Below are positions 42,922-47,553 of a DNA stretch of 47,553 bases, in pieces. Under the pieces are notes generated by a model. That model was not told the DNA's origin, did no database searches, and was given only the letters and a program-made list of their open reading frames with translations. Source of the DNA: Cytobacillus firmus (GTDB lineage Bacteria > Bacillota > Bacilli > Bacillales > Cytobacillaceae); assembly GCF_023715565.1 (NCBI RefSeq), contig NZ_JAMBOJ010000035.1, positions 1 to 47,553 on the forward strand. Direction: 5' to 3'. Made by a program: the position numbers and the translations under genes. How positions within the stretch are numbered: position 1 is the stretch's first letter; each line of letters starts with the position of its first letter.

Positions 42922-43293
42922 TTATTTATTTTTTAAGAGGTCCCTTATTTCAGTTAAAAGCTCAACATTTGGATCCACTTCCGGTTCAAGTGCTTCTTCT
43001 TCTTTCTTTTTGAAACGGTTGTTGATAATCCTGATAAAGACGAAAATGGAGAATGCCACGATGAAGAAATCCACTACATTCTGTATGAATAAACCATATT
43101 TTACTTGTGCTCCGCCGACTTTAACCATCAGATCGGTAAAGTCAACTCCACCCATCAGCAATCCGACAAGCGGCATAATAATATCATCAACAAGGGAAGA
43201 TACAATCTTTCCGAAGGCAGCTCCGATTACAACCCCAACCGCCAAATCCAGGACATTTCCCTTTAGGGCGAATTTTTTAAACTCATTCCACAT
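42922..43293 (-). CDS. mscL: Large-conductance mechanosensitive channel
   Basis: 123 residues with the MscL opening [22 protein letters not shown]1 gate ([21 protein letters not shown] split as [11 protein letters not shown] and DDIIMPLVG), a short periplasmic loop, TM2 ([17 protein letters not shown]) and a charged C-terminal helix ([11 protein letters not shown]). It opens under membrane tension to release solutes during hypo-osmotic shock. Start has AAGAAAGGTGACTTGTT upstream on the minus strand. Upstream of yetJ on the same strand, 82-base gap. Confidence 0.95.
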   Translation of the reverse strand: MWNEFKKFALKGNVLDLAVGVVIGAAFGKIVSSLVDDIIMPLVGLLMGGVDFTDLMVKVGGAQVKYGLFIQNVVDFFIVAFSIFVFIRIINNRFKKKEEEALEPEVDPNVELLTEIRDLLKNK

Positions 43294-43370
43294 AACAAGT
43301 CACCTTTCTTTGAAAAATTACCGTTATTATACTATGAAGAATGTATGAAAGCCAGATAGGGAAGGACCTA

Positions 43371-43399
43371 TTGACAGAAATCAGCTTTTTCTCTATAGT
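43371..43399 (+). promoter_or_regulatory. Sigma-A promoter of queF
   Basis: Exact TTGACA at 43371-43376, 17-base spacer, TATAGT at 43394-43399, about 40 bases before the riboswitch aptamer. Confidence 0.88.
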
Positions 43400-43440
43400 A
43401 ACTATGACAATTATATTTCTATTATTCCCGTGTGAGCGGG

Positions 43441-43501
43441 AGAGGTTCATAGCTTCACCCTCTATAAAAAACTATGGCTTTGATTATAATAATCAACCAT
43501 A
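43441..43501 (+). ncRNA. preQ1-I riboswitch with antiterminator
   Basis: AGAGG (43441) and CCTCT form P1 around TTCATAGCTTCAC, followed by the A-rich tail ATAAAAAACTATGG; CATAG of the loop can pair with CTATG of the tail, the preQ1-I pseudoknot. The alternative fold is an antiterminator: TATGG (43473) with CCATA (43497) plus TTGATTA (43480) with TAATCAA (43490). PreQ1 binding ties up CTATG, freeing CCATA for the terminator, so preQ1 should switch queF off. Confidence 0.93.
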
Positions 43502-43528
43502 TCCATGAGAGGATATGGTTTTATTTTT
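43495..43528 (+). terminator. Riboswitch-controlled terminator before queF
   Basis: ACCATATCC and GGATATGGT pair around ATGAGA, followed by TTTATTTTT; its left arm overlaps the antiterminator. Confidence 0.9.
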
Positions 43529-43591
43529 CAGGCTGTACTTTTCGGACCTCTCTTTAGGATCGGCGGGATCAAATAAAGGGAGGCTATTTTT

Positions 43592-44089
43592 ATGTCAGGA
43601 AGAAAAGATGAGGAATTGACGGATATTACATTATTGGGGAATCAGGGTACTAAGTATCTTTTTGAATATGCTCCTGAGATTTTGGAGGCTTTTGATAATA
43701 AGCATCCAAACCGTGATTATTTTGTAAAGTTTAATTGCCCTGAGTTTACGAGTCTTTGCCCGAAAACAGGCCAGCCGGATTTTGCGACTATCTATATCAG
43801 CTATATTCCGGATCAAAAGATGGTAGAGAGCAAGTCTTTGAAGCTATATCTTTTCAGCTTCAGAAATCACGGCGATTTCCATGAGGACTGCATGAATACT
43901 ATTATGAACGATCTTATCGAATTAATGGATCCCCGCTATATTGAGGTTTGGGGGAAATTTACACCACGTGGCGGAATCTCCATCGATCCGTATTGCAACT
44001 ATGGAAAGCCGGGGACGAAATATGAAAAAATGGCAGATTACCGCCTGATGAACCATGACCTATATCCGGAGACAATTGACAACCGCTAA
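43592..44089 (+). CDS. queF: NADPH-dependent 7-cyano-7-deazaguanine reductase
   Basis: 165 residues of the type I QueF family. The catalytic Cys is C56 in [13 protein letters not shown] with proton donor D63; [20 protein letters not shown] and [11 protein letters not shown] (NADPH-binding QueF motif region) follow. It reduces preQ0 to preQ1 in queuosine biosynthesis, in the cytosol. Start follows AAAGGGAGGC. Controlled by the preQ1-I riboswitch in its leader, i.e. feedback by its own product. The other que genes are not in the window. Confidence 0.97.
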   Translation: MSGRKDEELTDITLLGNQGTKYLFEYAPEILEAFDNKHPNRDYFVKFNCPEFTSLCPKTGQPDFATIYISYIPDQKMVESKSLKLYLFSFRNHGDFHEDCMNTIMNDLIELMDPRYIEVWGKFTPRGGISIDPYCNYGKPGTKYEKMADYRLMNHDLYPETIDNR

Positions 44090-44126
44090 AACCTTAGCTT
44101 GTTTAAAGTGTAATTTTAAAATAATA

Positions 44127-44156
44127 TCAAAAAAGCAGAGCAATCTGCTTTTTTTG
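44127..44156 (+). terminator. Terminator of queF
   Basis: AAAAAGCAGA and TCTGCTTTTT pair around GCAA, ending in T7. Confidence 0.92.
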
Positions 44157-44232
44157 TTGCAGAGACTCATGTAATTTCAAGAATTCCTTCAATTATGCCA
44201 TACTATAAAAAAAAGCTCTGATGGGGGACATA

Positions 44233-44523
44233 ATGAAGAAAAGCATACATAAAAAGGATCCTCGCTTTAAGATTGCAGAGAAAGAAGCGTGGATTGGCAT
44301 TGGCCTTGTATTATTTAATTTTATTTGGTGGTATGGTTTTGCCTATGGGCTGGGGTCAGCGCCTGCCGATGAATATACATTCATCATGGGGCTGCCGGCC
44401 TGGTTTTTCTGGAGCTGTGTAGCCGGTTTTGTCGTAATGGTGATGCTGGTATCGGCAGCTGTAAAATTCCTGTTTAAGGAAGTTCCATTCGAAGAAAACG
44501 GGGAAGGGGGAGAATCCGAATGA
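44233..44523 (+). CDS. YhdT-family (DUF997) membrane protein
   Basis: 96 residues from ATG 44233, which has GGGGGA six bases upstream; an ATG 12 bases earlier is in frame but overlaps that site. Two hydrophobic helices (about 19-40 and 55-80) with the family-type segment FNFIWWYGFAYGLGS and GLPAWFFWSCVAGF. YhdT-like proteins are regularly encoded directly before sodium/pantothenate symporters and probably act as accessory subunits. Overlaps the next gene by four bases (ATGA). Confidence 0.85.
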   Translation: MKKSIHKKDPRFKIAEKEAWIGIGLVLFNFIWWYGFAYGLGSAPADEYTFIMGLPAWFFWSCVAGFVVMVMLVSAAVKFLFKEVPFEENGEGGESE

Positions 44524-45962
44524 ACTGGCAGGTTATTACCCCTCTTCTTTTCTTTTTAGTCATTATTTTTCTGGTGGGTTTATGGTCCAGCAGAAGGATT
44601 GATACGAGCAGTTCGTTTTTGCAGGATTATTTTCTTGGGGGAAGGCAACTGGGCGGTTTTATCCTGGCCATGACCATGATTGCAACTTACGGCAGTGCCA
44701 GCAGTTTCATTGGGGGTCCCGGTGTTGCATACACCCAGGGACTTGGCTGGGTATTGCTAGCCATGTCACAGGTTGTTACTGGTTATTTCGTCCTCATGGT
44801 TCTTGGGAAAAAGTTTGCAATTACTGCAAGAAAGTATAATGCTGTAACACTCATTGATTTTCTGAAAGAAAGATATAACAGCAAATGGGTTGTCTGTCTA
44901 TCCGCTCTCAGCATCATAATTTTCCTGTTTTCCGCCATGGCTGCACAGTGGGTTGGTGGGGCACGATTAATTGAATCACTGACAGGATTAAGCTATATAT
45001 CGGCTTTATTTATTTTCGCGGTTTCTGTCATGGTCTACGTAGTGATCGGCGGCTTCCGGGCTGTTGCTGTAACGGATGCTGTCCAGGGCGGGATTATGTT
45101 CATAGGCACCATGATCCTGCTTGTTGCTGTTATTGTGGCAGGTGGAGGAATACCGAATATAATCAGCGATCTGTCTTCAGAAAACCCGAAACTGATTACC
45201 CCGTTTGGCTTTGATGGCGGATTGACCCCTTTATATGTTTCCTCATTCTGGATTCTGGTTGGAGTGGGGGTCGTAGGTCTACCTCAGGTTGCAGTAAGAG
45301 CCATGTCTTATAAAAATGCCAGAGCCATGCATAGGGCCATTATCATCGGAACAATAGTGGTCGGATTTATCATGCTTGGCATGCACTTAATTGGCGTGTT
45401 TGCCCGCCCGATTCTTCCCGGAATTGAAGTGGGGGATAAAGTGATGCCGATGATTGCCATGGAAGTCCTTCCGCCATGGCTTGCGGGAATTGTGCTGGCT
45501 GCACCTATGGCTGCCATCATGTCCACCGTGGATTCCCTGCTCCTTCTGGTCAGCTCGGCGATTGTTAAAGATGTGTATATTAATTACATTAAACCTGATG
45601 CTGAAGAAAGTACGGTTAAGAAAATGAGTTTTGCCGTCACTGCCCTGTTGGGGATTCTGGTATGCATCATGGCACTCAGTCCGCCCGATTTGCTGATCTG
45701 GCTAAATCTCTTTTCTTTTGGAGGACTGGAAGCAGCATTTATATGGCCTGTTGTGCTGGGTCTTTATTGGGCGAAGGGAAATAAATATGGTGCCGTGGCC
45801 TCCATGATAACCGGAACGGCTTCCTATATTTTATTCCACACTTTTTATCCCAATGCTTTAGGCATGAATACAGTCGTATTGCCTATTGCTTTGTCACTGG
45901 CCGCATATATAGCTGTAAGTCTATTTACCGAAAAAACAGCATCTGCAGCAGCAGAGATTTAA
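44520..45962 (+). CDS. panF: Sodium/pantothenate symporter
   Basis: 480 residues, about thirteen hydrophobic helices of the sodium:solute symporter family. Landmarks: DYFLGGRQLGGFILAMTMIA, YGSASSFIGGPG, YVVIGGFRAVAVTDAVQGGI (sodium-site region), APMAAIMSTVDSLLLLVSSA. It co-imports pantothenate with Na+ for CoA synthesis; the close link with YhdT supports panF over other solute symporters. Start overlaps the previous stop (ATGA), GGGGGAGAA upstream. Confidence 0.88.
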   Translation: MNWQVITPLLFFLVIIFLVGLWSSRRIDTSSSFLQDYFLGGRQLGGFILAMTMIATYGSASSFIGGPGVAYTQGLGWVLLAMSQVVTGYFVLMVLGKKFAITARKYNAVTLIDFLKERYNSKWVVCLSALSIIIFLFSAMAAQWVGGARLIESLTGLSYISALFIFAVSVMVYVVIGGFRAVAVTDAVQGGIMFIGTMILLVAVIVAGGGIPNIISDLSSENPKLITPFGFDGGLTPLYVSSFWILVGVGVVGLPQVAVRAMSYKNARAMHRAIIIGTIVVGFIMLGMHLIGVFARPILPGIEVGDKVMPMIAMEVLPPWLAGIVLAAPMAAIMSTVDSLLLLVSSAIVKDVYINYIKPDAEESTVKKMSFAVTALLGILVCIMALSPPDLLIWLNLFSFGGLEAAFIWPVVLGLYWAKGNKYGAVASMITGTASYILFHTFYPNALGMNTVVLPIALSLAAYIAVSLFTEKTASAAAEI

Positions 45963-45964
45963 TC

Positions 45965-45998
45965 AAGAGGCTCCGGAGAGGTATTCCGGGGTCTTTTG
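45965..45998 (+). terminator. Terminator of yhdT-panF
   Basis: GAGGCTCCGGA and TCCGGGGTCTT pair with two to three wobbles around GAGGTAT, followed by TTG. Confidence 0.6.
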
Positions 45999-46154
45999 TA
46001 TTAACGGGCAAAGTGCCTATAAATTAAGCTCTCACCTCTATAATCAAACTTTGATTGAAGCAGGAGAAGAGTCATATATTAAGGATAAGGGAGGAAATAA
46101 GGGTTTTTGTAAAAAAATGAGCATATTGATAGGTTTGTAGAAACCATCCCTATT

Positions 46155-46189
46155 TGTTACACTTAATTAATTGAAACGTAATTGTAACA
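46155..46189 (+). promoter_or_regulatory. Inverted repeat TGTTACA...TGTAACA upstream of the lipoprotein gene
   Basis: TGTTACA (46155) and TGTAACA (46183) face each other across 21 bases just upstream of TTGACTTTAG, in the probable promoter region; possible operator. Otherwise 46000-46233 shows no feature. Confidence 0.35.
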
Positions 46190-46233
46190 TTTGACTTTAG
46201 ATGGAAATGTTTTTTAACATTAGGGAGAATATA

Positions 46234-47418
46234 ATGAAAAAATTTATAAATATGATCATGATTGCCGTGCTGTCATCCGTTATAACAGGCTGTTCAAGTG
46301 AAATAAATGCATCTTTAAATACAGAAGAAATAAAGCTTAAAAAAGAAGATAAAGTGGAAGCTGAAGATAATATATCCGTACAAGAAGATAAAAAAGATAC
46401 CGTTTGGCTTGAACGCAAGTCACTATTCCAGATTGACGCAACAGACGGGATTATGAAGTATACAGTTTACCTTTTTTCGGAAGACGAAAGAAGAGCCATT
46501 CTGGAAGAGGACAGCGCAAAAGGAAAGAAAGGCGATTCCTATTTTACAGGACATTATTCAGTATACCTGGCTTTGAAAGGGTCAAAAGAGGCTTATAAAC
46601 AAGAAGCTCTAATAGACAGTTCTGAAATGTCATTTAACCCTTCAAAGGAACAGGTTTACACTCAGAAAATGAGGAACAAAACCATCATCTCGATTTTTCA
46701 GTCCAAGGGGGAAAATTTAGTCAAGGGTCAGCTGCTGGCGATTAAAGATGGAGCAGTTCAAAGAATCAGCACAGAAAAAGACATGACCACTACCTCCAAA
46801 GCGAAAATAAAAACCATTAATCAAAAGTATCTTCAAACTGCCCAAAAAAAGAGTGATGGATGGGTTATTTCGACATGGCTTTTTAATGAGGAAGCCCATT
46901 CAATGAGCCTGCACGACCAAATTGAGCTTTCAGAAGAAAATCATTCTGATATCGACTGGATGAACTTGTGGCTGAAAAAGGAAGCCCTTTACTATCCTTT
47001 TAAAAACCTGGCACTCAGTGGGGATGCAATTGAGAAAGCAAAACAGGGAATTCCCCTCGGAAGTCCATTTCCGATTGGCACAAACATATCTGAAATTAAA
47101 AAGTCAGACCCAAACTTTGTTGAAGAGGGGTTTGAAGGCGGCAGTCCTTTTGTGATGTATCCAGAAATCACCTATTATTATGAACGGGAATCAGGGAACG
47201 TAACAGCTATTTCCATTCCTGGACAGCGGGTGAGAACATCAATGGACGAGATTACTGCTATGTTTGGCACTCCCGCGGATGTTAGGGAAGTGAAGCTGTC
47301 AGGTGAAACTATCTCCACCTACATGGCAGATAAATATTCCATCCTTATGATTTCTGATTTAGAAGGAAACGTTAGTAAAATCGTATTAAAGAAAATAAAA
47401 AATCATGCGGGTAAATAA
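46234..47418 (+). CDS. Lipoprotein of unknown function
   Basis: 394 residues from ATG 46234 (AGGGAG upstream). A lipoprotein signal peptide ends in VITGC (Cys at residue 20). The mature part begins with a long charged linker rich in Lys and Glu, then a globular domain, and a C-terminal ~100 residues with IPLGSPFPIGTNISEIKK, YYERESGNVTAISIPG and EITAMFGTPADVREV, which recalls the DUF4309/DUF4367-like repeats of Bacillus secreted proteins, though I cannot confirm the family. It should be anchored outside the cytoplasmic membrane. Confidence 0.8.
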   Translation: MKKFINMIMIAVLSSVITGCSSEINASLNTEEIKLKKEDKVEAEDNISVQEDKKDTVWLERKSLFQIDATDGIMKYTVYLFSEDERRAILEEDSAKGKKGDSYFTGHYSVYLALKGSKEAYKQEALIDSSEMSFNPSKEQVYTQKMRNKTIISIFQSKGENLVKGQLLAIKDGAVQRISTEKDMTTTSKAKIKTINQKYLQTAQKKSDGWVISTWLFNEEAHSMSLHDQIELSEENHSDIDWMNLWLKKEALYYPFKNLALSGDAIEKAKQGIPLGSPFPIGTNISEIKKSDPNFVEEGFEGGSPFVMYPEITYYYERESGNVTAISIPGQRVRTSMDEITAMFGTPADVREVKLSGETISTYMADKYSILMISDLEGNVSKIVLKKIKNHAGK

Positions 47419-47430
47419 CCGCATGATTTC
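47400..47430 (+). terminator. Hairpin after the lipoprotein gene
   Basis: AATCATGCGG and CCGCATGATT pair exactly around GTAAATAA, spanning the stop codon; only a short T tract follows. Confidence 0.65.
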
Positions 47431-47553
47431 AGACTGTCGACAAACTCGATGAAAATCGTACTTGTCGGGAGTCTTTTTTGATTTAAAATAGAAGTAATAC
47501 AATGCTTGAGGTGATTAATATGCTTTCTAAACATAATCCAATTCAACGGGATC
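47431..47553 (+). mobile_element. Left end of an IS1182-like insertion sequence, cut by the window
   Basis: AGACT-G-TCGACAA and TTGTCG-GG-AGTCT pair across a loop and run into T6, a hairpin typical of IS leaders that blocks read-through from outside. It is followed by a transposase-like start codon. The exact left boundary and inverted repeat cannot be confirmed without the other end. Confidence 0.55.
47520..47553 (+). CDS. Transposase, N-terminal fragment (partial at window end)
   Basis: GAGGTG six bases before ATG 47520 opens a frame reading MLSKHNPIQRD up to the window edge. The opening matches the usual start of IS1182-family transposases (M-x-S-K-x-x-P-I-x-R-D). Only eleven residues are visible, so the family call is tentative. 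Confidence 0.55.
   Translation, partial: MLSKHNPIQRD

Noticed and set aside
46021-46140. Small frame starting TTG near 46050 before the lipoprotein gene
   Set aside because: About 30 codons, no ribosome binding site, ordinary AT-rich leader composition.

Overview
The window looks like chromosome of a spore-forming, low-to-mid GC member of the Bacillaceae (Bacillus/Cytobacillus-like). Reasons: a GerA-type germinant receptor operon, a SpoVB/YkvU-like flippase, a LiaIH-LiaFSR envelope-stress module, strong AGGAGG-type ribosome binding sites with many TTG/GTG starts, a preQ1-I riboswitch before queF, and a palindromic repeat common in Bacillaceae. Species cannot be fixed from the sequence alone. 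Most genes are ordinary housekeeping or accessory Bacillus genes in short operons closed by clear intrinsic terminators.

Layout. 1-730: perfect 42-bp palindrome, a small basic protein gene and a ~20-bp-period repeat array. 732-6634: Rieske/FAD oxidoreductase (minus), then a germinant receptor operon in the order B-A-C. 6764-11625: PLP sulfur-amino-acid enzyme, Fpg/Nei glycosylase paralogue, small membrane proteins, RraA-like protein, VanW-domain protein and a degenerate site-2-protease-like protein. 11782-15500: liaI-liaH-liaF-liaS-liaR with a likely LiaR-controlled promoter. 15573-17283: cation efflux protein and TspO-like protein. 17446-21746: a sigma-54 module (PAS-AAA+-HTH activator, canonical -24/-12 promoter, class III aminotransferase, YjiH-family transporter). 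21843-26352: flippase, TrkA-C membrane protein, CorA-like transporter, decayed tetR pseudogene and acyl-CoA thioesterase. 26572-31521: ggt, SCP2 protein, frameshifted GNAT gene, two small proteins and cls. 31576-32114: a large hierarchical repeat array. 32270-35022: tldD-pmbA, followed by a third array. 35287-40111: GNAT, DUF3243 protein, and a tatA-tatC / GMC oxidoreductase / Tat-signal subunit cluster. 40112-40802: hairpin-rich non-coding stretch with a Bacillaceae palindromic element. 40803-47418: formyl-THF cyclo-ligase-like protein, a candidate selenoprotein, yetJ, mscL, queF, yhdT-panF and a lipoprotein. The window ends in the start of an IS1182-like element.

Most notable. (1) The minus-strand gene at 41540-42094 is an AhpC/TSA-like thioredoxin-fold protein read through one in-frame TGA, exactly where the catalytic Cys of the CxxC motif is expected (U-P-V-C). 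A hairpin with a G-containing apical loop lies 25 nt downstream, so this is a candidate selenocysteine gene with a bacterial SECIS element. (2) Three intergenic arrays (468-662, 31576-32114, 35078-35192) have different cores but share a ~20-22 bp period, close to two helical turns. The largest has about 27 units arranged in a five-unit higher-order repeat of about 102 bp. I know of no described family with this architecture.
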